Assembly (NCBI RefSeq): GCF_031191205.1
Contig: NZ_CP133470.1
Span: forward strand, 2,077,690 to 2,141,689
Length of the DNA: 64,000 nt
Direction of reading: 5' to 3'
Source: Haemophilus parainfluenzae ATCC 33392
GTDB lineage: Bacteria; Pseudomonadota; Gammaproteobacteria; Enterobacterales; Pasteurellaceae
Shown here: piece after piece, positions 1 to 9,600 of the stretch
Position numbering within the stretch: the stretch's first letter is position 1
Layout of the letters: each line of letters starts with the position of its first letter
Made by a program: the position numbers and the translations under genes
Notes under the pieces: generated by a model
Seen by the model: the letters and a program-made list of their open reading frames with translations, nothing else
Told to the model about the DNA's origin: nothing
Databases searched by the model: none

Positions 1-951
1 ACTTGGGAAATCGGTATAACCAATGATTTTCACTTGGTTTTCAGTGGTGACAACTTTACCTGCTTCAGTGTAAGCACAGTTACCACCTGTTGCTGCCGCT
101 AAGTCCACCACCACAGAACCTGGTTTCATGGAATCAACCATTTCTTTCGTGATCAAACGAGGGGCTGGTTTACCTGGAATCGCCGCGGTAGTAATAATGA
201 TATCCACTTCTTTGGCTTGTTCCGCATAAAGCTCCATCGCTCGACGGTTAAATTCTTCTGACATTACTTTCGCGTAACCATCGCCGCTACCGCCTTCTTC
301 TTTGAAATCAATTTCTAAGAAAGACGCGCCCATACTTTGTACTTGTTCTTTTACTTCTGGACGAGAGTCAAAAGCACGAACAATCGCACCAAGACTATTC
401 GCAGCACCAATCGCGGCTAGACCCGCTACACCAGCACCAATCACTAACACTTTTGCCGGTGGTACTTTACCTGCTGCAGTAATTTGTCCGGTGAAGAAAC
501 TACCAAATTCATGAGCTGCTTCAATCACCGCACGATAACCAGAAATATTCGCCATAGAGCTTAATGCATCAAGCGCTTGCGCACGGGAAATACGTGGCAC
601 AGAATCCATCGCTAATACATTAATTTTTTTCGACGTGAGTTTTTTCATTAAATCCGGATTTTGTGCGCGCCAAATGAAGCTCACAAGTGTTGCACCTTCC
701 TTCATTTGATCAATTTCTGCATCCGTTGGTGGATTCACTTTAAAAATCACATCCGAATGCCACACTTCTGAACTTGAGCCAATTTTTGCGCCGGCGTCGA
801 TAAATGCTTGGTCTTCAAAACTTGCTTTGAATCCCGCATCATGTTCTACGATGACGTCAAAGCCCAGTTTTAAGATCTGCTGAACCGTTTTTGGCGTTGC
901 CGCCACACGATTTTCGCTCTCAAGCAGTTCTCTAGGTACACCAATTAACAT
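1..951 (-). CDS. pntA: NAD(P) transhydrogenase subunit alpha, N-terminal part (cut by window edge)
   Basis: The gene starts at an ATG at 949-951 and runs off the left edge, so only the first 317 codons of about 510 are present. The protein begins MLIGVPRELLESENRVAATP, typical of the alanine dehydrogenase/PntA N-terminal domain. A Rossmann dinucleotide-binding motif (VIGAGVAGLAAIG) follows near residue 170. PntA and PntB form the inner-membrane proton-translocating transhydrogenase that makes NADPH from NADH using the proton gradient. The visible part is the cytoplasmic NAD-binding domain; the membrane segments and pntB would lie beyond the edge. A CRP-like palindrome at 1093-1108 sits about 140 bp upstream. 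The identification is firm. Confidence 0.95.
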   Translation of the reverse strand, partial: MLIGVPRELLESENRVAATPKTVQQILKLGFDVIVEHDAGFKASFEDQAFIDAGAKIGSSSEVWHSDVIFKVNPPTDAEIDQMKEGATLVSFIWRAQNPDLMKKLTSKKINVLAMDSVPRISRAQALDALSSMANISGYRAVIEAAHEFGSFFTGQITAAGKVPPAKVLVIGAGVAGLAAIGAANSLGAIVRAFDSRPEVKEQVQSMGASFLEIDFKEEGGSGDGYAKVMSEEFNRRAMELYAEQAKEVDIIITTAAIPGKPAPRLITKEMVDSMKPGSVVVDLAAATGGNCAYTEAGKVVTTENQVKIIGYTDFPS

Positions 952-1092
952 AAATGTTTCCCTCTGGTTGATGAAATTTCAGACAAACTCACGCCTGTCC
1001 CTGTCTCTTAAATGACAAAAAGTCATGCGACAGTAAATGTATCACTTATTACGGTTATTTGGGGAATTTTTTTAACTGGTTTTACAAGATAT

Positions 1093-1108
1093 TGTGATAG
1101 GGATCACA
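1093..1108. promoter_or_regulatory. Candidate CRP site upstream of pntA
   Basis: The sequence TGTGATAGGGATCACA matches both half-sites of the CRP consensus TGTGA-N6-TCACA exactly. It lies about 140 bp upstream of the pntA start, so the distance to a promoter is unknown. It is of the ordinary CRP type, not the Sxy-dependent TGCGA type. Confidence 0.6.
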
Positions 1109-1229
1109 AAAGTGTTGATATGAAAATGTCGTATGCAGAATTGCTCACTTAACCCAATGATTATTCCTGAGAAAGCGATTAATAAAAATAATGGAAAAAT
1201 TGACCGCACTTAAATTAAAAGGATAAAAA

Positions 1230-1252
1230 AGCCCGATATGATTTATCGGGCT
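1230..1252 (-). terminator. Rho-independent terminator of tldD
   Basis: The 9-bp stem AGCCCGATA / TATCGGGCT is followed on the minus strand by a run of six T. It lies directly after the tldD stop codon. Confidence 0.8.
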
Positions 1253-1258
1253 CTATGT

Positions 1259-2707
1259 TTAATTTGTACCACCAACGGTGATTTCATCAATTTTCAAGGC
1301 TGGCTGACCAACGCCGACCGGTACGCTTTGGCCATCTTTGCCGCATACACCAATACCAAGATCTAAATCGGTTTTATCTGCGACCATGGAAACTTTTTGC
1401 ATCACATCGATACCGCTACCAATCAACGTTGCACCTTTAACGGGTTTCGTGATTTTACCTTTTTCAATGAGATAAGCTTCAGAAGTTGAGAACACAAATT
1501 TACCTGAGGTAATATCCACTTGCCCACCACCAAAGTGCGGTGCATAAATACCGCGATCCACAGAAGCAATTAAATCGTCAAATTTGCTTTGCCCCGCTAA
1601 CATATAGGTATTCGTCATTCGAGGCATTGGTAAATGCGCATAAGATTCACGACGGCCATTCCCCGTTGGTTTCACGCCCATTAATCGTGCATTGAGTTTA
1701 TCTTGCATGTAGCCTTGCAAAATTCCATCTTTGATTAAAACGTTACACTGACTTGGTACACCTTCATCATCAATGGTTAAAGAACCACGGCGGTTTTGTA
1801 ATGTACCGTCATCCACAATCGTACATAATGGCGACGTCACTAACTCACCAATTTTACCCGTAAATAAGGAACTTTCTTTACGGTTGAAATCCCCTTCTAA
1901 ACCGTGTCCTACTGCTTCATGAAGCAACACACCGGGCCAGCCGGCTCCCAATACCACCGGCATTAATCCTGCTGGTGCCGCGACTGCACTTAGATTCACA
2001 AGAGCTTGACGAACGGCTTCTTTTGCAAAATTAACGGCACGAATATCCCCATTTACTACTTCAAAGAACCAATCTAAGCCAAAGCGTCCACCTGAACCAC
2101 AACTACCCCGCTCACGTTTACCATCTTCTTCCACGAGAACCGAAATGGATAAACGCACAAGCGGGCGAATATCTGCGGCAAGTGTACCATCTGTTGCGAC
2201 CACTAATACTTCTTCATAAATTGAACTTAATGCAGCTGAGACACGAGTGACACGAGGATCTTCAGCTCGAGCCGTGCGATCCACGAGGTGCAATAACTCG
2301 ATCTTTTTCTCTTTGCTTAAACTTTCTAACGGATTAATCGCCGCATAACGCTGAACTGCATTCACCGCATTAAATGCTTGAGGCGAAATTAAATTGCCTT
2401 CTTTAATTTGTGCGATACCTTTTACGGCCTCGGCACATTGTTGTAATGACGCTAAATTGATTTGGTCAGAATACGCAAAGCCTGTTTTCTCGCCAGAAAC
2501 TGCGCGTACACCAACACCGCGATCAATATGAAAGCCACCTTCTTTAATAATACTATCTTCTAATACCCAGCTTTCATCTTGGCTTAATTGAAAATAAAGA
2601 TCTGCATAATCAATATGACGATGTGACATCACATCAAAAATATTAAGCAATGATTGATGAGATAAATTGCTTGGTACAAGTAAGGTATCTGAAACCTGTT
2701 TTAACAT
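1259..2707 (-). CDS. tldD: Metalloprotease TldD
   Basis: TldD and TldE (PmbA) form a cytoplasmic heterodimeric zinc protease that degrades unfolded peptides and processes some modified peptides. The protein carries the HExxxH zinc motif in [13 protein letters not shown], followed by the conserved glycine-rich C-terminal half (GSGIDVM near the end). The start is placed at the ATG encoding MLKQVSDTL, because GGAGAA lies just upstream on the minus strand. A TTG seven codons further upstream keeps the frame open but has no better ribosome site. This gives 482 residues, the usual TldD length. rsmI lies upstream on the same strand, separated by 66 bp. Confidence 0.95.
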   Translation of the reverse strand: MLKQVSDTLLVPSNLSHQSLLNIFDVMSHRHIDYADLYFQLSQDESWVLEDSIIKEGGFHIDRGVGVRAVSGEKTGFAYSDQINLASLQQCAEAVKGIAQIKEGNLISPQAFNAVNAVQRYAAINPLESLSKEKKIELLHLVDRTARAEDPRVTRVSAALSSIYEEVLVVATDGTLAADIRPLVRLSISVLVEEDGKRERGSCGSGGRFGLDWFFEVVNGDIRAVNFAKEAVRQALVNLSAVAAPAGLMPVVLGAGWPGVLLHEAVGHGLEGDFNRKESSLFTGKIGELVTSPLCTIVDDGTLQNRRGSLTIDDEGVPSQCNVLIKDGILQGYMQDKLNARLMGVKPTGNGRRESYAHLPMPRMTNTYMLAGQSKFDDLIASVDRGIYAPHFGGGQVDITSGKFVFSTSEAYLIEKGKITKPVKGATLIGSGIDVMQKVSMVADKTDLDLGIGVCGKDGQSVPVGVGQPALKIDEITVGGTN

Positions 2708-2773
2708 TTGTTCTCCGAAATTAATCAAATTCTGTTTTCATCCCTCTTACTAAAGAGGGCTATTTCTTAAAAA

Positions 2774-3622
2774 TTAGTTTAAATTATCCAATCCAAATTG
2801 GTATAAGGCATTTTTCTTATAACCATAAAGTTCTGCCACAATCGCCGCGGCTTTTTTTAAAGGCAATTCTTTGGCAATCAAGGTGAGCGCTTTAATTGCT
2901 TGTGGTGCAAATTCGTCACTATCTTCTGATTTTGGTTTACCTTCCACGATTAACACCATCTCACCTTTCGTGCGATTCGGATCTTCACTCAACCATTGAC
3001 GAAGATCACTTAATTTATCTCCTGCAATCGTTTCCCATGTTTTTGTAATTTCACGTGCAAGTACGACATAACGATCACCCCCTAATACATCTTGCATATC
3101 AGCAAGGGTATCTAAAATGCGGTGAGTTGATTCATAGAAGATTAAAGTGCGGTCTTCTTCCGCAACGTTTTCTAACTTATCCTTACGAGCCTTGGTTTTC
3201 GCAGGTAAAAACCCTTCAAAGCAAAAACGATCAGAGGCGATGCCCGATGCACATAATGCCGTAATTGCCGCACAAGCACCGGGTAATGGCACTACTTTAA
3301 TACCTGCCTCACGACATTGACGCACTAAATGAAAACCTGGATCGCTAATTAAAGGGGTTCCCGCATCTGAAATTAAAGCAATATTGGTGCCTTGTTTTAG
3401 CTTTTCTACCAATAAATGGGCTTTTTCTTGTTCATTGTGATCATGTAAGGCGAAAAAAGGCTTTTTAATGCCATAATGACTGAGCAATAAACCACTGTGG
3501 CGCGTGTCTTCCGCAGCAATTAAATCTACATGCGAAAAGGTCTCTAAAGCACGTTGTGTAATATCTTGTAAATTCCCGATTGGCGTAGCGACAATATATA
3601 AAATTCCGGTTAAATCATTCAT
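2774..3622 (-). CDS. rsmI: 16S rRNA (cytidine(1402)-2'-O)-methyltransferase
   Basis: RsmI transfers a methyl group from SAM to the ribose of C1402 in the decoding centre of 16S rRNA. The 282-residue protein begins with the tetrapyrrole-methylase-fold signature [18 protein letters not shown]. It also has [28 protein letters not shown] and FEGFLPAK, all conserved in the family. The C-terminal tail is lysine-rich, as usual. The gene is divergent from lpoA, with 69 bp between the two starts, an arrangement common in gammaproteobacteria. Confidence 0.96.
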   Translation of the reverse strand: MNDLTGILYIVATPIGNLQDITQRALETFSHVDLIAAEDTRHSGLLLSHYGIKKPFFALHDHNEQEKAHLLVEKLKQGTNIALISDAGTPLISDPGFHLVRQCREAGIKVVPLPGACAAITALCASGIASDRFCFEGFLPAKTKARKDKLENVAEEDRTLIFYESTHRILDTLADMQDVLGGDRYVVLAREITKTWETIAGDKLSDLRQWLSEDPNRTKGEMVLIVEGKPKSEDSDEFAPQAIKALTLIAKELPLKKAAAIVAELYGYKKNALYQFGLDNLN

Positions 3623-3691
3623 TTTTGTTTGCTTTTACATTGTGAGATAAGTAAGATCGCCCATTATTGATTTATTCATTATGGAGCGAAT

Positions 3692-5413
3692 ATGTCTATT
3701 CTATTACAAGGTGGTCGTTTTAAAAAACGTTTAATGCCGATTTTATTGTCTGTTGCGTTAGCAGGTTGTTCTAACTTATTTGGCAGCAGCTTTACCCAAA
3801 CATTACAGCGTGATGCCAATGCGAGCTCTGAATTTTATATGAACAAATTAGGGCAAACACAGGATAAAGAAGATCAACAAACTTACAAACTCTTAGCGGC
3901 GCGTGTATTAATTTCTGAAAATAAAGTACCCCAAGCGGAAGAGCTATTAACGGAGTTAGTTGACTTAAACGAAGCACAACAATTAGATCGTACGTTAATT
4001 GAAGCCCACATCGCCGCAGCAAAAGGCAATAATGATGTTGCTGAAGGTAAATTGCGTGCACTCGATCTGACTAAATTAAGTCCATCACAAAAATCTCGTT
4101 ATTACGAAACCTTTGCTCAAACAGCAGAAAATCGTAAAGATGTGATTGAAGCGGTGAAAGCGCGTATTAAAATGGATGAGAGCTTAACAGACATGCAACG
4201 TCGTAAAGATAATGTTGATAAAACGTGGTCGTTACTCCGTTCTGCGAATACTGCTGTCATCAATAATGCCTCTGATGAAGGTAGCGTGGCATTAGGCGGT
4301 TGGCTCACCCTAATTAAAGCTTATAATGACAACATCCGTCAGCCGGTACAATTAAGCCAAGCATTACAAAGCTGGAAATCAGCTTATCCAAATCACGTTG
4401 CGGCAACCTTTTTCCCTAAAGAGCTAGAAAGCTTGTTGAATTTCCAACAAACGAATTTAGCTCAAATTGGTTTAGTTTTACCTTTAAGCGGCGATGGCCA
4501 AATCTTAGGTACAACGATTCAATCAGGTTTCAATGATGCAAAAGGTGACTCAACCATTCCAGTACAAGTGTTTGACTCATCGACCACCCCGATTAATGAC
4601 ATTATTGCACAGGCAAAAGCATCGGGTATTAAAGCGTTAGTAGGTCCATTACTTAAACAAAACGTCGATGCCATCATTGCGAATCCAAGTGCAGTACAAG
4701 GCATGGACGTGCTCACATTAAACGCAACAGCAAATACTCAAGCAATTAAACAAGTCTGTTATTACGGTTTATCTCCAGAAGATGAAGCAGAGTCTGCGGC
4801 GAACAAAATGTGGAAAGATGGTATTCGCAATCCAATCGTTGCAATGCCGCAAAATGATTTAGGACAACGTGTTGGTAATGCGTTCAACGTACGTTGGCAA
4901 CGTTTAGCGGGTACAGATGCGAATATTCGCTACTATAACTTACCGGCTGATATTACCTACTTCTTCCAAGGTGCACCACAAGATACAAGTGCGCTTTATG
5001 TCATCTCTTCACCAGATGAATTGGCTGAAATCAAAGGTTATTTAGATACCAGCAATCCGAATGTCCGTATTTATGCAAGCTCTCGTTCTAACGCAGCAAG
5101 CAATACACCAGAATACTATGCGAAAATGAATGGCGTCCAATTTAGTGATATTCCATTCTTTAAACAAAACGATTCTTCACAATATCAAAAAGTGGCAGGC
5201 TCAACCGGTGGTGAATTCCAATTAATGCGTTTATATGCAATGGGTGCTGATGCTTGGTTGCTCATCAACCACTTTAATGAATTACGCCAAGTACCAGGTT
5301 ACACCTTAAGCGGTTTAACCGGTCAGCTTAGCGCGGATTCAAACTGTGATGTGGATCGCGATATGACATGGTATCAAGTACAAGATGGTAACGTGGTAGC
5401 GGTTGCGAACTAA
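3692..5413 (+). CDS. lpoA: Penicillin-binding protein activator LpoA (outer-membrane lipoprotein)
   Basis: LpoA is anchored in the outer membrane and reaches through the periplasm to activate the peptidoglycan synthase PBP1a. The first 26 residues form a lipoprotein signal with the lipobox LAGC (Cys26). The N-terminal half is a helical TPR-like domain. The C-terminal half, from about residue 250 (IGLVLPLSGDGQILG), is the periplasmic-binding-protein-like domain. Length is 573 residues, as expected for Haemophilus. The stop is followed after 3 bp by yraN, so lpoA-yraN-diaA-dolP are probably one transcript. Confidence 0.95.
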   Translation: MSILLQGGRFKKRLMPILLSVALAGCSNLFGSSFTQTLQRDANASSEFYMNKLGQTQDKEDQQTYKLLAARVLISENKVPQAEELLTELVDLNEAQQLDRTLIEAHIAAAKGNNDVAEGKLRALDLTKLSPSQKSRYYETFAQTAENRKDVIEAVKARIKMDESLTDMQRRKDNVDKTWSLLRSANTAVINNASDEGSVALGGWLTLIKAYNDNIRQPVQLSQALQSWKSAYPNHVAATFFPKELESLLNFQQTNLAQIGLVLPLSGDGQILGTTIQSGFNDAKGDSTIPVQVFDSSTTPINDIIAQAKASGIKALVGPLLKQNVDAIIANPSAVQGMDVLTLNATANTQAIKQVCYYGLSPEDEAESAANKMWKDGIRNPIVAMPQNDLGQRVGNAFNVRWQRLAGTDANIRYYNLPADITYFFQGAPQDTSALYVISSPDELAEIKGYLDTSNPNVRIYASSRSNAASNTPEYYAKMNGVQFSDIPFFKQNDSSQYQKVAGSTGGEFQLMRLYAMGADAWLLINHFNELRQVPGYTLSGLTGQLSADSNCDVDRDMTWYQVQDGNVVAVAN

Positions 5414-5416
5414 TCC

Positions 5417-5776
5417 ATGTTTTCATTAAAACGTCAACAAGGGGCGGGCTTTGAACATCAAGCCCGCCTTTTCTTAGAGTCTAAAGGTCTCAAATTCATC
5501 GCGGCGAATCAACATTTCAAATGCGGTGAATTAGATCTCGTTATGCAAGACGGACAAACTATTGTGTTTGTTGAAGTTCGTCAACGCTCCAGCTCAGCAT
5601 TTGGATCCGCCGTTGAAAGTGTGGATTGGCAAAAGCAACAAAAATGGCTGAATGCCGCAAATTTATGGCTTGCTAAACGCAACCTAAGCCTCGAAGATGC
5701 AGATTGTCGTTTTGATCTTATCGCCTTTGGAAAAACCGCCAGTGATATCCAATGGATTCCTAATTTTCTCGATTAA
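5417..5776 (+). CDS. yraN: YraN family protein (UPF0102), nuclease-fold
   Basis: This small 119-residue cytoplasmic protein has the restriction-endonuclease-like fold of the YraN family. It shows the conserved pattern G..FE..A..FL, then GELDLVMQD and FVEVRQRSS, which correspond to the acidic and lysine/glutamine positions of the nuclease core. The cellular role is not established. It sits 3 bp after lpoA and 12 bp before diaA, the usual conserved order. Initiation probably depends on coupling with lpoA, since there is no room for a separate promoter. Confidence 0.9.
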   Translation: MFSLKRQQGAGFEHQARLFLESKGLKFIAANQHFKCGELDLVMQDGQTIVFVEVRQRSSSAFGSAVESVDWQKQQKWLNAANLWLAKRNLSLEDADCRFDLIAFGKTASDIQWIPNFLD

Positions 5777-5788
5777 CCTTTTCCGATT

Positions 5789-6373
5789 ATGTTACAAAAA
5801 GTTAAAGATATTTATAGCGAAAGTATTCAGATTCAAATCTCTGCTTCAAGTTTATTATCAGAAAATATTGCCACTGCCACACAAATGGTGATGCAATGTT
5901 TGTTAAGTGGTCATAAAGTGATTGCCTGTGGCGTCGCTCGCTCTTACGCGAATGCCCAATTTTTAGTATCAAACTTGCTTAATCGTTACGATTTTGAGCG
6001 CCCTAGTCTACCATCCGTAAATCTTAACCTTGAAAGTGCGGTCGGTTCTTCACTGGTTTTTGATCAACCTATCGATCAACTGTATCAACATCAATTTAAC
6101 GCTATCGCAAAACCTGGCGATTTATTGATAGCCTTTGCGCCTCTTGGAACAGAAAAAGCAGTGCTAAATACGATTGCTAATGCCGTCAACAAAGAAATTC
6201 AGGTCATTGCCTTAACCGGTGCAAACAATGATGCGATTCAAGGTGTGTTAGCTGAAGCGGATCTAGAAATCTCTATTCCTGCCACCAAAGAAACGCGTAT
6301 CTTAGAAAATCATTTATTCGTCATTAATGCACTTTGTGAGCTTGTTGATAGCACACTTTTCCCAAGAGCTTGA
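5789..6373 (+). CDS. diaA: DnaA initiator-associating protein DiaA (SIS domain)
   Basis: DiaA is a tetrameric SIS-domain protein that binds DnaA and promotes its ordered assembly at oriC. The 194-residue sequence has the single SIS fold, including GHKVIACGVARSYANAQ, the LIAFAPLG loop and IQVIALTG. It resembles GmhA (phosphoheptose isomerase), but the position between yraN and dolP and the FERPSLPSVNLN stretch favour DiaA. The gene carries one exact uptake signal in its coding sequence (6034-6042). Confidence 0.85.
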   Translation: MLQKVKDIYSESIQIQISASSLLSENIATATQMVMQCLLSGHKVIACGVARSYANAQFLVSNLLNRYDFERPSLPSVNLNLESAVGSSLVFDQPIDQLYQHQFNAIAKPGDLLIAFAPLGTEKAVLNTIANAVNKEIQVIALTGANNDAIQGVLAEADLEISIPATKETRILENHLFVINALCELVDSTLFPRA

Positions 6374-6456
6374 CATTAAAGGATTTTCCAACCAAACTAT
6401 TTCTAAAATTAATTGACTAATAGTTGACTCACTCATTTATGAAAAGGAGATTAATA

Positions 6457-7038
6457 ATGAAATTAACCCCATTAAAAAAATTAGCTTTCGTGCTCGGGGC
6501 ATCCATTATGTTACAAGGCTGTGTGGCTGCTGTACTAGGTGGCGCCGCTGCGGGAGCAAAAATTGCAACAGATCCTCGCACAATGGGGACGCAAGTCGAT
6601 GATGAAACATTAGAAGTAAAAGTCGAAAATGCATTAGATAAAGATGCACAGATTAAATCTGAAGGTCGTGTACATGCCGTTTCCTATAGTGGTCGCGTAT
6701 TATTAATTGGTCAACTTCCGAATGAAAGTGTAAAAGAAACTGCAACCAGCCTTGCAAAAGGCGTAGAAGGTGTAAGTGATGTTTATAACGAATTACGCGT
6801 AGGCAATAAAATTAACTTTGGTCAAATTACCAAAGACAGCTGGATTACCACACAAATTAAATCGAAGCTTTTTGTTGGTGACAATGTAAAAGCAACGGAT
6901 GTAAAAGTGATCACTGAAAATGGTGAAGTATTCTTACTTGGAAACGTTACTCAATCACAAGGTAACTCAGCCGCAGAAATTGCAAGTAAAGTTTCTGGTG
7001 TTCAAAAAGTCGTCAAAGTATTTAAATACTTGAATTAA
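6457..7038 (+). CDS. dolP: Outer-membrane lipoprotein with two BON domains (DolP/YraP)
   Basis: DolP is an outer-membrane lipoprotein that binds anionic phospholipids and supports envelope integrity and BAM function. The chosen ATG gives MKLTPLKKLAFVLGASIMLQ followed by GC, a lipobox with Cys22. It is preceded by AAAAGGAG at 6442-6449. A TTG at 6424 keeps the frame open but would spoil the signal peptide. Two BON domains follow, at about residues 45-110 and 120-190, with the typical VKVENALDKD and TTQIKSKLFVGD starts. It is the last gene of the lpoA cluster and is followed by a strong terminator. Confidence 0.92.
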   Translation: MKLTPLKKLAFVLGASIMLQGCVAAVLGGAAAGAKIATDPRTMGTQVDDETLEVKVENALDKDAQIKSEGRVHAVSYSGRVLLIGQLPNESVKETATSLAKGVEGVSDVYNELRVGNKINFGQITKDSWITTQIKSKLFVGDNVKATDVKVITENGEVFLLGNVTQSQGNSAAEIASKVSGVQKVVKVFKYLN

Positions 7039-7056
7039 TTAAATTTTCGAACGTTG

Positions 7057-7094
7057 AAGTGCGGTCAAAAATCATCTCGTTTTTGACCGCACTT
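7057..7094 (+). terminator. Terminator built from an inverted pair of uptake signals (after dolP)
   Basis: AAGTGCGGTCAAAAA at 7057-7071 pairs perfectly with TTTTTGACCGCACTT at 7080-7094, an 8-base loop between them, followed by a T run. Both arms are uptake signal cores, a well-known double use in Haemophilus. Confidence 0.92.
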
Positions 7095-7228
7095 TTTTCT
7101 TTACAAAAATTTACAAAAAAGATCCCGCCTAAAAAAACATCACTTCAAAGATAAGTTATTTATTTTAAATGACTTATCTTTTGTCAATAATCTAAGTAAA
7201 AAATTTACTGCTTGAATTCAATTTTAAA

Positions 7229-7244
7229 ACACTCTATCTTGTGC
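7229..7244. promoter_or_regulatory. NrdR box 1 (distal)
   Basis: ACACTCTATCTTGTGC is a close match to the NrdR operator (ACACWATATNTWGTGT type). It is 32 bp upstream of the second box, start to start, which puts the two on the same helix face. NrdR is the ATP/dATP-sensing repressor of ribonucleotide reductase genes. Confidence 0.85.
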
Positions 7245-7260
7245 AGCGTCATTTTCCATA

Positions 7261-7276
7261 ACACTATATCTTGTGT
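7261..7276. promoter_or_regulatory. NrdR box 2 (proximal)
   Basis: ACACTATATCTTGTGT is an essentially perfect NrdR box. It lies 37 bp before the nrdA start codon and pairs with the box at 7229-7244. Confidence 0.9.
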
Positions 7277-7312
7277 TTTATTCAATTCATTTCTCTAGTA
7301 GGTTTATCTTCC

Positions 7313-9583
7313 ATGAACAAAGGATTAATGGTTACGAAGCGCGATGGTACGCTTGAACAAATCAATTTAGACAAAATTCACCGTGTGATTACTTGGGCGG
7401 CTGAAGGCTTGGAAAACGTCTCTGTTTCTCAAGTTGAATTGCGTTCTCATATTCAATTTTATGAAGGCATTCGTACGTCTGATATTCACGAAACGATTAT
7501 TAAAGCTGCAGCAGACCTAATCAGCAAAGATACCCCTGATTATCAATACCTTGCTGCACGTCTTGCGGTTTTCCATTTACGCAAAAAAGCGTATGGCCAT
7601 TTTGATCCGCCTCGTTTATACGATCATGTGAAAAAATTAGTGCGCATGGGCAAATATGATCCTGCCCTTTTAGCCGACTATACTCGTGAAGAATGGGATG
7701 AAATGGACGGGTTTATTGATCACTGGCGTGATATGACCTTTTCTTATGCTGCTGTGAAACAATTAGAAGGAAAATACTTAGTTCAAAACCGTGTAACTGG
7801 TGAGATTTATGAATCTGCACAATTTCTTTATTTATTAGTTGCAGCGAGCTTATTCTCAAAATATCCACAAGAAACCCGTTTGGATTACATTCGTCGTTTC
7901 TACGATGCAACCTCAACCTTTAAGATTTCTTTACCAACGCCTATTATGGCGGGGGTTCGTACGCCTACGCGTCAATTCAGCTCTTGCGTATTGATTGAAT
8001 GTGGTGACAGCTTAGACTCTATCAATGCTACCTCTGCAGCAATCGTAAAATACGTTTCACAACGTGCAGGTATCGGGGTGAATGCAGGTGCAATTCGTGC
8101 GTTAGGTAGCCCTATTCGTGGTGGTGAAGCATTCCATACAGGCTGTATTCCATTCTATAAACACTTCCAAAGTGCTGTAAAATCTTGTTCACAAGGTGGC
8201 GTACGTGGTGGTGCGGCGACAGTTTACTACCCGATTTGGCACTTAGAAGTTGAAAGCTTATTAGTATTGAAAAATAACCGTGGTGTGGAAGATAACCGTG
8301 TTCGTCACATGGACTACGGCGTACAGTTAAATAAATTAATGTATCAACGCTTAATTAAAGGCGCAGATATTACTTTATTTAGCCCTTCAGACGTGCCTGG
8401 ACTTTATGAAGCCTTCTTTGCTGATCAAGATAAATTTGAAGAACTTTACGTGAAATACGAACAGGATCCAAATATCCGCAAACGTTCTGTAAAAGCCGTT
8501 GAGTTATTCTCTTTATTGATGCAAGAACGTGCATCAACTGGTCGTATTTATATCCAAAACGTGGATCACTGTAATACTCACTCACCGTTTGATCCGCTTG
8601 TTGCACCAGTGCGCCAATCTAACTTATGTTTAGAAATTGCATTGCCAACTAAACCATTACAACATTTCCATGATGAAAATGGTGAAATTGCGCTTTGTAC
8701 ACTTTCTGCGTTCAACTTGGGTAAATTAGATGATTTAGATGAGTTAGAAAATCTTGCCGATCTCGCAGTACGTGCATTAGATGCATTACTTGATTACCAA
8801 GACTACCCTGTTCCTGCGGCGAAACGTTCTTCATTAGGTCGTCGTTCACTTGGTATCGGTGTGATTAACTATGCGTATTACTTAGCGAAAAATGGCGTAC
8901 GTTATTCTGATGGTTCAGCGAACGATTTAACTCACCGTACGTTTGAAGCGATTCAATACTATCTATTGAAAGCTTCTATGAACTTAGCAAAAGAATTAGG
9001 TGCATGTGAATACTTCAATGAAACCAATTACGCAAAAGGTATTTTACCAATCGATACATATAAGAACGATATCGATAGCTTAACGCAAGAACCATTGCAT
9101 TATGATTGGGAAACGTTACGTCAAGAAATCAAAGAGTTTGGTTTACGTAACTCGACCTTAACCGCATTAATGCCGTCAGAAACCTCTTCACAGATTTCTA
9201 ACGCAACAAATGGTATCGAACCACCACGTGGTCATGTAAGTATTAAAGCGTCAAAAGATGGTATCTTAAAACAAGTCGTACCGGATTATGAGAACTTAAG
9301 CGACAACTACGAATTACTTTGGGATATTCCAAGCAATGATGGCTACTTACACTTAGTAGGCATTATGCAAAAATTCGTGGATCAAGCAATCTCTGCAAAT
9401 ACCAACTACGATCCAAAACGTTTTGAAGATGGTAAAGTGCCAATGAAAGTGTTGTTAAAAGATCTTTTAACCGCTTACAAATACGGCTTAAAAACCCTCT
9501 ACTATCAAAACACTCGTGATGGTGCTGAAGACAGCCAAGAAGATTTAGATGATGGCTGTGCTGGTGGGGCGTGTAAGATTTAG
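7313..9583 (+). CDS. nrdA: Class Ia ribonucleoside-diphosphate reductase, alpha subunit (NrdA)
   Basis: NrdA is the large catalytic subunit that reduces ribonucleoside diphosphates to deoxyribonucleoside diphosphates with the radical supplied by NrdB. The ATP-cone domain covers about the first 90 residues (VTKRDGTLEQINLDKIHRV). The active-site region carries FSSCVLIECGDS and the C-terminal redox pair is in DDGCAGGACKI. The start is the ATG encoding MNKGLMVTKRDG, which aligns with E. coli NrdA and leaves both NrdR boxes outside the coding region; an open frame reaches 14 codons further up. Length is then 756 residues. nrdB follows, but only after a small ORF and a REPIN-like repeat. Confidence 0.97.
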   Translation: MNKGLMVTKRDGTLEQINLDKIHRVITWAAEGLENVSVSQVELRSHIQFYEGIRTSDIHETIIKAAADLISKDTPDYQYLAARLAVFHLRKKAYGHFDPPRLYDHVKKLVRMGKYDPALLADYTREEWDEMDGFIDHWRDMTFSYAAVKQLEGKYLVQNRVTGEIYESAQFLYLLVAASLFSKYPQETRLDYIRRFYDATSTFKISLPTPIMAGVRTPTRQFSSCVLIECGDSLDSINATSAAIVKYVSQRAGIGVNAGAIRALGSPIRGGEAFHTGCIPFYKHFQSAVKSCSQGGVRGGAATVYYPIWHLEVESLLVLKNNRGVEDNRVRHMDYGVQLNKLMYQRLIKGADITLFSPSDVPGLYEAFFADQDKFEELYVKYEQDPNIRKRSVKAVELFSLLMQERASTGRIYIQNVDHCNTHSPFDPLVAPVRQSNLCLEIALPTKPLQHFHDENGEIALCTLSAFNLGKLDDLDELENLADLAVRALDALLDYQDYPVPAAKRSSLGRRSLGIGVINYAYYLAKNGVRYSDGSANDLTHRTFEAIQYYLLKASMNLAKELGACEYFNETNYAKGILPIDTYKNDIDSLTQEPLHYDWETLRQEIKEFGLRNSTLTALMPSETSSQISNATNGIEPPRGHVSIKASKDGILKQVVPDYENLSDNYELLWDIPSNDGYLHLVGIMQKFVDQAISANTNYDPKRFEDGKVPMKVLLKDLLTAYKYGLKTLYYQNTRDGAEDSQEDLDDGCAGGACKI

Positions 9584-9600
9584 TTTTAAGGATATATAAC

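Larger units (their letters stand above)
952..1258. other. Intergenic region: pntA upstream region and tldD 3' end
   Basis: This 307-bp gap holds no ORF worth calling. It contains the presumed pntA promoter region, a CRP-like palindrome (1093-1108), one uptake signal (ACCGCACTT, 1203-1211) and the tldD terminator hairpin (1230-1252). Confidence 0.7.

Noticed and set aside
5789..6373. Annotation as phosphoheptose isomerase GmhA
   Set aside because: The yraN-diaA-dolP context and sequence details fit DiaA better, though both share the SIS fold.
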